A model generated the notes under the pieces. That model was not told the origin of the DNA. It made no database searches and worked only from the letters and a program-made list of their open reading frames with translations. Below are positions 1-6,174 of a DNA stretch of 7,799 nt, piece after piece. The stretch spans positions 1 through 7,799 of the forward strand of contig CAAENI010000045.1 in NCBI GenBank assembly GCA_900757285.1. Reading direction: 5' to 3'. Each line of letters opens with the position of its first letter. The first letter of the stretch is position 1. A program made the translations under genes and the position numbers. The stretch comes from an uncultured Collinsella sp. Its GTDB lineage: Bacteria > Actinomycetota > Coriobacteriia > Coriobacteriales > Coriobacteriaceae.

Positions 1-2264
1 GCCTCGGGGTTGTTGTTCTCGGCGTACATCGGCACGATAGCGTTGGCCTTCACAAACAGCGGCAGCTTCCAAAGCGGAGCCTCGTAGTTGTTGAGAACCT
101 GACCGCCGCGATACTGCTTACCCGAGAAGTAATCGATCCAGATGGTGGGATTCTCGTCGGTGCCGTAGTTGGGGAGGTAAATCCCATTGCGAATGTCGTT
201 GCCGTTCTCGTCTGCCTGGGTATCCTGATACACCGGTGCCACTAGGAAGTTCTCACCGAACATATACTGGTACTGCGTCGAGGTGCTTGCGGCGTACTCG
301 GAGTTATCGGAAAGCAGCATGGCGCGGATCATGGGCAGGCCGGCATCGCCGTTACCCGTGTCGATGTTGGCCGCCGAGGCCGCGCTCGTGTAGATATAGG
401 GCATGAGCTGCGCCTTGAGCTTGAGGTAGAAGCGCGAGATGCCTGTGTAGGGATCGCCGTGCGTCATGGGCGATTTACGGTAGGTGCCCCAACCGTCCAT
501 GTCGAGCATAGAGGGCGTGAACGTCTTCCACTGGTAGTCACGCGCAGAGATGATGGGGTCGCCGCCAAAAATGCCATCCATGTCGGAGCCGATGTTGGGG
601 TTGCCCGAAAGACTCTGACCGATATACGTGGGGATATGGAAGCGAATGTACTCCCAGTTACCGCCATACTGGTCGCCGGTCCAAATGCCACCAAAGCGCT
701 GCGTGCCGGCCCAACCATCGAGCGTGATGATGTTGGGGCGCTTGTTAGCGCCGGTCGTCACCGTGTCATAAGCTGTCTTGATGCCATTAAGACCAAAGGA
801 GTAGCCAGATCCAACCCAGGCAACGTCGGTCTTAAGGGTAGTGATGCCTCCCGTCTTGACCTCGGCGTCGAAGTCGCGAAGCAGATGCCACGGGGTCTCA
901 GGGTTGCTGTCGGGCTCAAGGTTGGACTGGGTCCACAAGCCCGTGCTCACACCCTTTGAGTTGGCATACTCGGTGAACTTCTTAAGGTTGTCGACGTTGG
1001 CACGCACAGCGTTAAGACGGTCGGCCGAGCTCGCTCCGTCGGAGTTGACGCCGCCGGTCTTGTAGTAACCGTTCTGGCCATAGCCGGCGCCGTAGCCGTC
1101 GTTCGGCAGGAACCAGCCGAGCGGCATGTCGCTGTCCTCGTAGTCATCGATAACCTGCCGAGCAGAGAACTGGCGGTCGAAATCGGTCGCTTTCATGTTC
1201 TCGGTATCAACCGTAGGGCCCTCACCGTTGAGCGTCTCGGCCGCAAGTGTGCCGTCGAGCTTGTAGCCCGTCGACATGCCAGACTCGTACTTAACGTCGC
1301 CCTTCTCGCTCGAGGACTTGCTGCCCTTGGTCTCCCACTTCTTTTGACCCGAGGTCGTTGACCAGCCATCACGGTTATAGGCATTAAGATGACCAAGGTA
1401 GAACCCGTACTCGGGCAGCAGTACCGGGTTACCGGTCACCTTGTAGTAGTCCTGCAGCATCTCAGTTGCCACGTTCGAAGCTCCCTCGTTGGTCGCCACG
1501 AAGTAGTAGGCATCAAACTCATTCTCGCTGTGCAAAGTCGTGACCGTCGATGAGTCCGTGGAACCGAAGTCGTAGGAACCCTCTGCAAACGTGTTTCGGA
1601 GCACGCCGTAGCCGTCACTCGTCCAATAAAACGGGTTGGGCGAGGCAACGCCGCCATCGGTCCAGTTGTTCGTGTTGGAGATGGCGATGGTCTGGTTGGT
1701 GTGCAGGAAGCGTCCGTTCTGGGTGCCGCCGCCAAAGAAGTTCTCGGACTTCTCCTTGGCGAGCGTCTGGACGGTACCCTTCTTATCAAGGTCGAGGGAC
1801 GCGGACTCGGAAACCACGACACGGTCGCCTGACTTGATACTCATCTTGCCAGTCGCCTTGTCCAGGATCACGGTCGCCTTTCCGCCGGTGATCTCGATAG
1901 TGTCGCCCTTGTCGGCAACCGTCGCGCTCGGCTTGCTGTAGGTGTCCGAGGTATCGGGCTGAGCCTGGATTTTAGCCGTGTGGGACTTACTGCGCGGTGT
2001 GGCGTAATCGGAAAACTCACCCTTGGGGTCGACGTTATAACGGAAAATACCGTCCTCGAGGAACGTAATACGGCCCTTGATGCCGTCAGCGAAATCGATG
2101 TCGACGACATTCGAGGCAGACTGGGACACGGTCGCCGAGTCGACGCCCTTGAGTGGCGTGGCAATCGCCTGCTGGGGATTGGCAAACACGAGCGTCGCTG
2201 CAGTGGCAACGAGGACCGCGCTTCCCTTCACCCACCGTTTCGTAAAAATGGAATTCCTGCGCAT
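1..2264 (-). CDS. Secreted GH31 glycoside hydrolase, 3'-truncated by window; alpha-GalNAcase-like
   Basis: Extracellular retaining alpha-glycosidase of family GH31. The frame is open for 754 codons from ATG at 2264 to the window edge, so the C-terminus is missing. AAAGGAG lies 5 nt before the start. Residues 1-35 look like a signal peptide (RRNSIFTKRW basic start, AVLVATAATLVFA core, cleavage near AIA). An N-terminal beta domain precedes the barrel, which begins around GFYLGHLNAYNRD (about 285-298). PLGWFLPNDGYGAGYGQ follows (about 380-396). The probable nucleophile is Asp480 in LKTDVAWVG and the probable acid/base is Asp531 in IWTGDQ; their 51-residue spacing fits the family. LDGWAGTQR and SDMDGIFGG are further barrel motifs. 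From memory, this motif set resembles the Enterococcus/Bacteroides GH31 group with alpha-N-acetylgalactosaminidase activity (mucin Tn antigen) more than alpha-xylosidases or maltases. GH31 is firm, the substrate is inferred. Such proteins often carry C-terminal binding and anchoring domains, not visible here. Confidence 0.93.
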   Translation of the reverse strand, partial: MRRNSIFTKRWVKGSAVLVATAATLVFANPQQAIATPLKGVDSATVSQSASNVVDIDFADGIKGRITFLEDGIFRYNVDPKGEFSDYATPRSKSHTAKIQAQPDTSDTYSKPSATVADKGDTIEITGGKATVILDKATGKMSIKSGDRVVVSESASLDLDKKGTVQTLAKEKSENFFGGGTQNGRFLHTNQTIAISNTNNWTDGGVASPNPFYWTSDGYGVLRNTFAEGSYDFGSTDSSTVTTLHSENEFDAYYFVATNEGASNVATEMLQDYYKVTGNPVLLPEYGFYLGHLNAYNRDGWSTTSGQKKWETKGSKSSSEKGDVKYESGMSTGYKLDGTLAAETLNGEGPTVDTENMKATDFDRQFSARQVIDDYEDSDMPLGWFLPNDGYGAGYGQNGYYKTGGVNSDGASSADRLNAVRANVDNLKKFTEYANSKGVSTGLWTQSNLEPDSNPETPWHLLRDFDAEVKTGGITTLKTDVAWVGSGYSFGLNGIKTAYDTVTTGANKRPNIITLDGWAGTQRFGGIWTGDQYGGNWEYIRFHIPTYIGQSLSGNPNIGSDMDGIFGGDPIISARDYQWKTFTPSMLDMDGWGTYRKSPMTHGDPYTGISRFYLKLKAQLMPYIYTSAASAANIDTGNGDAGLPMIRAMLLSDNSEYAASTSTQYQYMFGENFLVAPVYQDTQADENGNDIRNGIYLPNYGTDENPTIWIDYFSGKQYRGGQVLNNYEAPLWKLPLFVKANAIVPMYAENNNPE

Positions 2265-2304
2265 CTGGTCTCCTTTCTTCCGACATGCTGAGGTGCCGAG
2301 GACG

Positions 2305-2314
2305 CCCCCCCCCC
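2305..2314 (-). repeat. G10 homopolymer in the GH31 leader
   Basis: Ten consecutive C on the plus strand, which read as ten G on the gene strand. The run lies 40 nt before the GH31 ATG, between the shared 12-bp element and the Shine-Dalgarno site. Runs this long are rare by chance and prone to slipped-strand mispairing. The run lies outside the coding frame, so length changes would alter transcription or leader structure, not the reading frame. Confidence 0.9.
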
Positions 2315-2343
2315 GGCAGCATGGGAAAACGTATCAAACGGAG

Positions 2344-2355
2344 ATGTTCGGTACA
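2344..2355 (-). promoter_or_regulatory. Shared 12-bp element, copy upstream of GH31
   Basis: On the gene strand the sequence is TGTACCGAACAT, 79 nt before the GH31 start. The same 12 bases occur in the same orientation 70 nt before the PTS operon start (6680-6691). The core TGT-n5-ACA is partly symmetric. It could be a repressor operator or part of a promoter: ATGTAC with TACGTT at 17-bp spacing is a poor but parallel -35/-10 pair. The identity is seen directly; the function is inferred. Confidence 0.5.
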
Positions 2356-2591
2356 TTCCGCACAATGGGGGCCACCCGTTACCAAGGGGCCAACTGGTAG
2401 TAACCAGATAGCCACCTACTAGGTCATATCAACATATGGGAGCACTTGCGCACCCAAGTTCGGAATTCTCCCAGCGGCAGCAAAATAAGCGTCAACGGCA
2501 AGGTGGGCTTAATAAGCCATACCAATTGGTTCTTCAGTCAAATACCAATCTAGCAAAAATGTACTGTTTGTCTGGTATTACACAGACCATA

Positions 2592-2637
2592 CCTTTCCCT
2601 CGGGAACTGGGCTTCGCGAAGTTTCCCGAGGGAAAGG
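2592..2637. other. Long perfect stem-loop, 15-bp arms
   Basis: CCTTTCCCTCGGGAA (2592-2606) is exactly complementary to TTCCCGAGGGAAAGG (2623-2637). Allowing one bulged T, the helix extends to about 17 bp with an 11-nt loop that contains TTCGCGA. No T-tract follows on either strand, so it is not a classical intrinsic terminator. It lies well away from both neighbouring genes. It may be an RNA hairpin, a protein-binding cruciform or a dispersed chromosomal repeat. Confidence 0.85.
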
Positions 2638-2740
2638 CTCAGCCGCCATCCTGCAACCTACCGGGGATTGCCATGACGTACGTTGGCTGATTTGGTTTGG
2701 AATGAGATGTTGACGGTGGCTGATGGGCACAACTGTCCCG

Positions 2741-2760
2741 GGTGCATTTCAAGATGCACC
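2741..2760 (-). terminator. Hairpin just downstream of the MarR-family gene
   Basis: GGTGCAT (2741-2747) pairs with ATGCACC (2754-2760) across a 6-nt loop, beginning 19 nt after the MarR stop codon. Its position suggests transcription termination, but there is no T-run after it on the minus strand, so the call is weak. It could instead act as an mRNA 3'-end stabiliser. Confidence 0.4.
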
Positions 2761-2779
2761 TAAATGTCTGTCTTTATCC

Positions 2780-3256
2780 TTATAGATTGTCCAGGTAGTC
2801 GTCGGCATCATAGGTAAGGCTGTAAGCTTTATTCAGGATGCGCACGAGCTCCTGGGCATCGTGCTCGCCGAGCGCTGAGAGTTGTTTCGAGAGCGATGCC
2901 ACACTCTCGGCATTTTTTTTCGCCGCGAAATCACGGCCTTCCTCGGTAATGCTCACCAGCACACGCCGACGATCGTTTGGATCAGTCCCGCGCTGAACGT
3001 AACCCTTACTCTCGAGTGAATCCAAGATATGCGACATGCGCGCACGGGAGAATTTCAGCTTCTTGGCAATCTCGGAGGGAATGACATCACCGTCAATACC
3101 CGATAGATACTGTAAAACCGGTGCCTCGCCCACACTGGCGCCGCCGGCAGCACTCAAGGATCCCTTGGCAAGGGAACGTGAGTACACAATCAGTTTTCGA
3201 GCGACGTCATCGTAATCCACTGGGGATATTGTCCTTTGCAACTCTAGAAGGGCCAT
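2780..3256 (-). CDS. MarR-family winged-helix transcriptional regulator
   Basis: A 158-residue cytoplasmic DNA-binding protein of ordinary MarR length, expected to act as a dimer on palindromic operators and to be released by a small ligand. Helix-turn-helix: VIPSEIAKKLKFSRARMSHI (about 58-77), followed by LDSLESKGYVQR. Wing: DPNDRRRVLVSITEEG (92-107), with the typical D-x-R-R-R pattern. The first 30 residues and the C-terminal helices (SLSKQLSALGEH onward) would form the dimer interface. ATG at 3256 has only a weak Shine-Dalgarno site (GACGG), suggesting low expression. A 23-bp palindrome-like site lies 20-43 nt before the start, consistent with autoregulation, and closely matches a site before the PTS operon. 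The gene sits between the GH31 gene and the small membrane-protein gene, all on one strand. Family is certain; ligand and targets are unknown. Confidence 0.95.
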   Translation of the reverse strand: MALLELQRTISPVDYDDVARKLIVYSRSLAKGSLSAAGGASVGEAPVLQYLSGIDGDVIPSEIAKKLKFSRARMSHILDSLESKGYVQRGTDPNDRRRVLVSITEEGRDFAAKKNAESVASLSKQLSALGEHDAQELVRILNKAYSLTYDADDYLDNL

Positions 3257-3276
3257 AAAACCGTCATTTGCCGTAC

Positions 3277-3299
3277 ATTAGTTAACATTCGCAACAATT
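3277..3299 (-). promoter_or_regulatory. Putative operator before the MarR-family gene
   Basis: On the minus strand the site reads AATTGTTGC-GAATG-TTAACTAAT. It is an imperfect palindrome and agrees at 18 of 23 positions with the perfect palindrome at 6696-6718. It also shares the GTTGC and GTTAAC blocks with the adjacent partial copy at 6720-6742. Its position close to the MarR start suits an autorepressor site. The nearest promoter-like pair, TAGACT and TAAATA 17 bp apart on the minus strand just upstream, is weak. Confidence 0.5.
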
Positions 3300-3324
3300 A
3301 TTTATGATACCCCAACGCGGAAGT

Positions 3325-3651
3325 CTATTGCTCGTCCTTCTTGCGTCGCATAAGCTCCTCAACGTCGACACCAGCGGCCTCGAGCATGCGCTCGACATTC
3401 TTTTTGGCGTTGGTCGTGCCGACCTTAAGCACGATCGAAAGCGGAGTGCCCACCACCAGGCACACGATGCCCACGGGGACACCCCAGCCGGGGCCGCCCT
3501 GCATACCCCACATCCCCATCAAAAAGCCAATCGCCACGAGCGAATAGCCCAGGCGCAGCCAAACATTGAGCCGCTGAATAGCATCGGTCTGCATCTTTGC
3601 CTCGCGAATCAAGTCGTCGCGCGAAAGGTCGTGTCCATGTCTCTCGTGCAT
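3325..3651 (-). CDS. Small two-helix membrane protein with His-rich N-terminus, unknown function
   Basis: A 108-residue protein I do not recognise as a named family. ATG at 3651 is chosen because a strong GAGGAGG lies 5 nt before it; frame-compatible ATGs further upstream (to 3693) lack such a site. Residues 1-8 are MHERHGHD, three histidines in eight residues, followed by a charged amphipathic stretch (9-31). Two likely membrane helices are YSLVAIGFLMGMWGM (about 36-50) and VPVGIVCLVVGTPLSIVL (about 58-75), joined by the short Gly/Pro loop QGGPGWG. The C-terminal tail, with NAKKNVERMLEAAGVDVEEL, is charged and helical and ends RRKKDEQ, so both termini are probably cytoplasmic. It precedes the MarR-family gene by 68 bp on the same strand, so co-transcription is possible although an operator-like site lies in the gap. 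The N-terminus might bind metal, but this is speculative. Confidence 0.75.
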   Translation of the reverse strand: MHERHGHDLSRDDLIREAKMQTDAIQRLNVWLRLGYSLVAIGFLMGMWGMQGGPGWGVPVGIVCLVVGTPLSIVLKVGTTNAKKNVERMLEAAGVDVEELMRRKKDEQ

Positions 3652-3714
3652 ATGGTCCTCCTCGTGCAAAGTGTGCATCATGCGCAAGTGCATCGTTTGT
3701 CGAATACGTCATCT

Positions 3715-3777
3715 TTCAAGAGCAATATAGCGGGTGTCGTGTAGGCGATGGAGGTCGCTGGCCATATTGCCCTTGAA
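3715..3777 (-). other. Structured RNA stem in the leader of the small membrane-protein gene
   Basis: Arms at 3715-3731 and 3761-3777 enclose a 29-nt loop. As minus-strand RNA all 17 positions pair, two of them as G.U wobbles; as plus-strand RNA the same two positions would be A.C mismatches. This asymmetry suggests a structure used in the minus-strand transcript. The loop includes GCGACCTCCATCGC, a small 4-bp hairpin exposing CCTCC, complementary to GGAGG of the downstream ribosome-binding site. It starts 17 nt after the PTS terminator and ends about 63 nt before the start codon. No T-tract follows, so termination is less likely than leader control. Confidence 0.6.
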
Positions 3778-3785
3778 GGGCGGCG

Positions 3786-3824
3786 CAAAATCAGAAGGCC
3801 GTGCGGTTGAGGCCGCACGGCCTT
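3786..3824 (-). terminator. Rho-independent terminator of the PTS operon
   Basis: AAGGCCGTGCGG (3795-3806) and CCGCACGGCCTT (3813-3824) form a perfect 12-bp GC-rich stem with a 6-nt loop. On the minus strand it is followed by CTGATTTTG, giving a short T-run (3786-3789). It starts 22 nt after the IID stop codon. Confidence 0.85.
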
Positions 3825-3846
3825 ACAGGGGGCCAGGGGATGATGA

Positions 3847-4674
3847 CTAGTAGCTCAGTGCCGGGTCGAAGAAGCCAATGAGAACGCCCACAAATGCGAT
3901 CACAACGAGGATCAGCATCATAACGATGGGGTTGACCTTCTTCTTGGTCATCATGTACCAGCAGAAGATGATGAAGACCATGGGCAGCAGGTGCGGATAG
4001 ATTCCGTCGAGCGTGTCCTGGAACTTACCGCCGCCGGGCAGCACCAGATTGGGGCTGCAGGTGATGGAGACCCAGGTAGCACCGACTGCACCGATGACCA
4101 TGGTACCGACCATCACGATGGAATCACGCAGAGCCTTGGCCTTGGGGCCGACGAGGGCCTCGACCGCCTTGCCGCCGAGCTCATAGCCCTGGTTGTAGGC
4201 AAAGCGCATGCCAAGGAACATGAGCAGGTTCCACACGACAATATAGAAGATGGCACCGAGCGGAGAGCCGCCGGTCGAGAGACCGAGGGCGATACCGAGC
4301 AGGATCGGGATCAGGGTACCGACGATCAGCGAGTCGCCAAGGCCGGCGAGCGGGCCCATGAGGCCGGCGCGGATGCCGTTGATGGCGTCGTCGTCGATGG
4401 CCTCGCCGTTTGCGCGAGCCTCCTCGAGGCCGGCGGTGACGCCGACAATCATGGTGCCGATCTGCGGCTCGGTGTTGAAGAACGCGGAGTAGGTCTGGAG
4501 GGCCTGCTTCTGCTCCTCGGGCGTGTCGTAGAGCTCCTCGACGATCGGAAGCATGGCGCACAGGTAACCGAAGGTCTGCATGTGCTCCTGCGAGAAGCAA
4601 GTCAGGTTGCCATAGGACCAGTTGCGGAACGACTTGGCAAGCGTTTTCTTAGAGAGTTTCTTCTTCTCTGCCAT
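3847..4674 (-). CDS. PTS system mannose/fructose/sorbose family, IID component
   Basis: A 275-residue integral membrane subunit that, with IIC, forms the sugar translocation channel of a mannose-family PTS. Family length is about 270-285, so it appears complete. Visible hallmarks are the N-terminal cytoplasmic RNWSYGNLTCFSQEHMQTFGYL segment broken around Thr25/Cys26, SAFFNTEP (63-70), and the signature GLMGPLAGLGDSL (104-116), followed by the hydrophobic IVGTLIPILLGIALGL. A large central segment and two C-terminal hydrophobic helices (PMVFIIFCWYM and IVMMLILVVIAFVGVLIGFF) complete it. Its ATG shares one base with the IIC stop (TAATG), which indicates translational coupling and a tight stoichiometry with IIC. 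It is the last gene of the operon, with a terminator behind it. Sugar specificity cannot be read from this sequence. Confidence 0.95.
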   Translation of the reverse strand: MAEKKKLSKKTLAKSFRNWSYGNLTCFSQEHMQTFGYLCAMLPIVEELYDTPEEQKQALQTYSAFFNTEPQIGTMIVGVTAGLEEARANGEAIDDDAINGIRAGLMGPLAGLGDSLIVGTLIPILLGIALGLSTGGSPLGAIFYIVVWNLLMFLGMRFAYNQGYELGGKAVEALVGPKAKALRDSIVMVGTMVIGAVGATWVSITCSPNLVLPGGGKFQDTLDGIYPHLLPMVFIIFCWYMMTKKKVNPIVMMLILVVIAFVGVLIGFFDPALSY

Positions 4675-5531
4675 TAGATGTCCTCCTCTTCCTCATCATC
4701 GGAGCCCGAGGCGATAGCTGCCTTGGGAGCGTTTGCGAGGTCGATCTTGAGCGAAGCGATCTCATAGTTGATCAGGGCGAAGAAGCAGCCGATGCCGGCG
4801 GCGGCAATCAGGTTGCATCCCATGACAGCGGACAGGGTGAAGCCGAAGAAGAACGTGAGGAAGTCCGTCGGCTTGGAGATGACCTGCTTGAGCAGGATGG
4901 CGATACCGACGGTAGGCAGCAGCGAGCCGACGGTGAACAGCGTCTTCATCGCGATGCCGTCCATGGGCATGTAGGTCTTCATGAGGTCGACCATGGCGGT
5001 GCCGCCCATGGTGATGATGAACGTCGGGAGGAACGAGCAGACGATGTGACCGATCCAAGGCAGAACGTTGTTGACCAGGTAGAGCTTGTGGAGGTCGCCC
5101 TTCTCGAGCCACTTCCAGCCCATGCCCTGCCATACCAGGTTAATGGTGGCGGTGCCATAGAAGAGCACAGTGCCGAGCGTGCCGACGGCGGCACCGAGGG
5201 ATGCGGCCATGCCGGCAGCCTCAGCGGAGGCGGGATCGATGCCCGAGTTCTTGATGGCGAGGATCGCCAGCGGGATGCCGATATAGGACACGGCGCGGAC
5301 GTCGGCGGAGACGGTTCCGCCGGGGGTCACGAGAGCGATGTAGACAACCTGGATGGCAGCGCCGACGAGGATGCCCGTCTGCATATCGCCCATGATGATG
5401 CCGACGATGAGGCCGGCGACCAGAGGACGACCCAGAGTGTAGTTGCCGATCGTCGTGCCACCCATGCCAGGCAGTGATGCCAGGCAGGCGAACAGGCCGA
5501 ACAGCGCGGCTTGGAATGCATTGATTGCCAT
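4674..5531 (-). CDS. PTS system mannose/fructose/sorbose family, IIC component
   Basis: A 285-residue integral membrane protein that carries the substrate path of the permease. Starts MAINAFQAALFGLFACLASLP; ATG at 5531 follows an AGGGGAAAG ribosome-binding site. The family signature is clear: LGRPLVAGLIVGIIMGD (33-49) and GDMQTG (48-53), then GAAIQVVYIALVTPGG. Several hydrophobic helices follow. The last nine residues are an acidic tail, DDEEEEDI preceded by Ser, after ASG. A similar acidic end occurs on IIA of the same operon. The protein is slightly longer than many IIC subunits (about 260-270) because of this tail. The stop codon overlaps the IID start. Function is well supported; the sugar is unknown. 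Confidence 0.95.
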   Translation of the reverse strand: MAINAFQAALFGLFACLASLPGMGGTTIGNYTLGRPLVAGLIVGIIMGDMQTGILVGAAIQVVYIALVTPGGTVSADVRAVSYIGIPLAILAIKNSGIDPASAEAAGMAASLGAAVGTLGTVLFYGTATINLVWQGMGWKWLEKGDLHKLYLVNNVLPWIGHIVCSFLPTFIITMGGTAMVDLMKTYMPMDGIAMKTLFTVGSLLPTVGIAILLKQVISKPTDFLTFFFGFTLSAVMGCNLIAAAGIGCFFALINYEIASLKIDLANAPKAAIASGSDDEEEEDI

Positions 5532-5553
5532 GCTTTCCCCTTTCTTTATTCCT

Positions 5554-5574
5554 CAGCCCTTTCCCCCAGGGCTG
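5554..5574 (-). other. Intercistronic hairpin between IIB and IIC
   Basis: CAGCCCT (5554-5560) pairs with AGGGCTG (5568-5574) around a 7-nt loop in the 71-nt gap between IIB and IIC, 22 nt before the IIC start. Such a hairpin could stabilise or mark processing of the polycistronic mRNA and so adjust IIB and IIC levels. There is no T-tract on the minus strand, so it is unlikely to be a full terminator. Confidence 0.6.
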
Positions 5575-5602
5575 TAGGTACCAAAATGCGGCTGGCGCCT
5601 AA

Positions 5603-6091
5603 CTAGAAGCCAAACTGACCGCGGAACTTGGGCCACTCACCGATGGACTTCTCCTTGATAAGGGCGAACTCGACCGTGTAGCCGGCGTTGGTGAGATCCT
5701 CGAGCGCCTGGGCCTCTTCCTGCGTGATCGACTGGTTGTTGCCGAGCTTGGTGGTGCCGGGACGATCGTTGCAGGGACCGACGATGATGCGGTCCATGCC
5801 GGGCTTAAAGCCAAAATCGACGAGAAGTTCCTTCATGTCGAGCGGGTTCTTGGTGATCAGGAAGTACTTGGTGTTGGACTTGAGAACCTTCTCGGAGACC
5901 TCCTTGAAGTGCTCCTTGGTCCACACGAACGTCTTCTTGCCCGAGGCACTCTTGTAGGCCTCCTTGAGCACGGGGTTGGACGCCGCGGCGTCGTTGACGG
6001 CGATAAGACCGTCGCAGGGATACTCGAGGGCCCAACGGGTAACGGTCTGTCCATGGATCATACGGTCGTCAATACGGATGAACGAAATCAT
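5603..6091 (-). CDS. PTS system mannose/fructose/sorbose family, IIB component
   Basis: A 162-residue cytoplasmic phosphocarrier that takes phosphate from IIA and passes it to the sugar at IIC/IID. The start at 6091 is chosen because AGGGGAG lies 5 nt before it and because the protein then begins MISFIRIDDRMIHGQ, matching the family's N-terminus. An ATG seven codons upstream (6112) has no good ribosome-binding site. The predicted phosphorylation site is His13 in RIDDRMIHGQ. KTFVWTKEHFKEV, ITKNPLDMKELL and the GNNQSITQEEAQAL segment fit the fold's middle and C-terminal half. Length is normal for a stand-alone IIB; in some relatives IIA and IIB are fused, whereas here they are separate genes with an 83-nt gap. 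That gap holds a short GC-rich hairpin around 6115-6131. Confidence 0.95.
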   Translation of the reverse strand: MISFIRIDDRMIHGQTVTRWALEYPCDGLIAVNDAAASNPVLKEAYKSASGKKTFVWTKEHFKEVSEKVLKSNTKYFLITKNPLDMKELLVDFGFKPGMDRIIVGPCNDRPGTTKLGNNQSITQEEAQALEDLTNAGYTVEFALIKEKSIGEWPKFRGQFGF

Positions 6092-6174
6092 ACGTTCTCC
6101 CCTTTCCTTCATGAGGCCCGCGGTCGCGGCCCCTTCTTCCTAACGTTTGCAGCTAGATGAAACCTTGGTGCGGC

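Larger units (their letters stand above)
2265..2779. other. 515-bp palindrome-rich non-coding region between marR-like gene and GH31 gene
   Basis: No credible gene was found here. The stretch holds the GH31 leader and promoter region plus a series of inverted repeats: ACCTACTAGGT (2414-2424, one-base centre), GGCTTA-A-TAAGCC (2506-2518), ACCAATTGGT (2521-2530), AATACCA paired with TGGTATT (2541-2547 and 2573-2579), a long stem-loop (2592-2637), ACGTACGT (2676-2683) and a hairpin behind the MarR gene (2741-2760). A plus-strand open frame at 2436-2690 has no Shine-Dalgarno site and no recognisable protein features. No good sigma70 promoter stands out; on the minus strand TTGACT and TTGACG occur near 2550-2535 and 2495-2490, without convincing -10 partners. 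Confidence 0.7.

Noticed and set aside
459..959. Plus-strand 166-codon frame antisense to the GH31 gene
   Set aside because: The opposite strand encodes an uninterrupted, recognisable GH31 protein; this is a GC-rich antisense shadow.
2378..2404. GTTACCA with TGGTAGTAAC as an operator before GH31
   Set aside because: The arms match only with a three-base insertion and no second copy was found, so it is too weak to call.
2436..2690. Plus-strand 84-codon open frame
   Set aside because: No ribosome-binding site, spans the long stem-loop, and the translation shows no protein-like pattern.
3652..3693. Longer N-terminus for the small membrane protein (start at 3693)
   Set aside because: The strong GAGGAGG site dictates initiation at 3651; the extension would lie across that site.
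3991..4677. Plus-strand 228-codon frame antisense to IID
   Set aside because: Full overlap with a clear IID gene, biased composition (Asp, Gly, Glu, His), no homology recognised.
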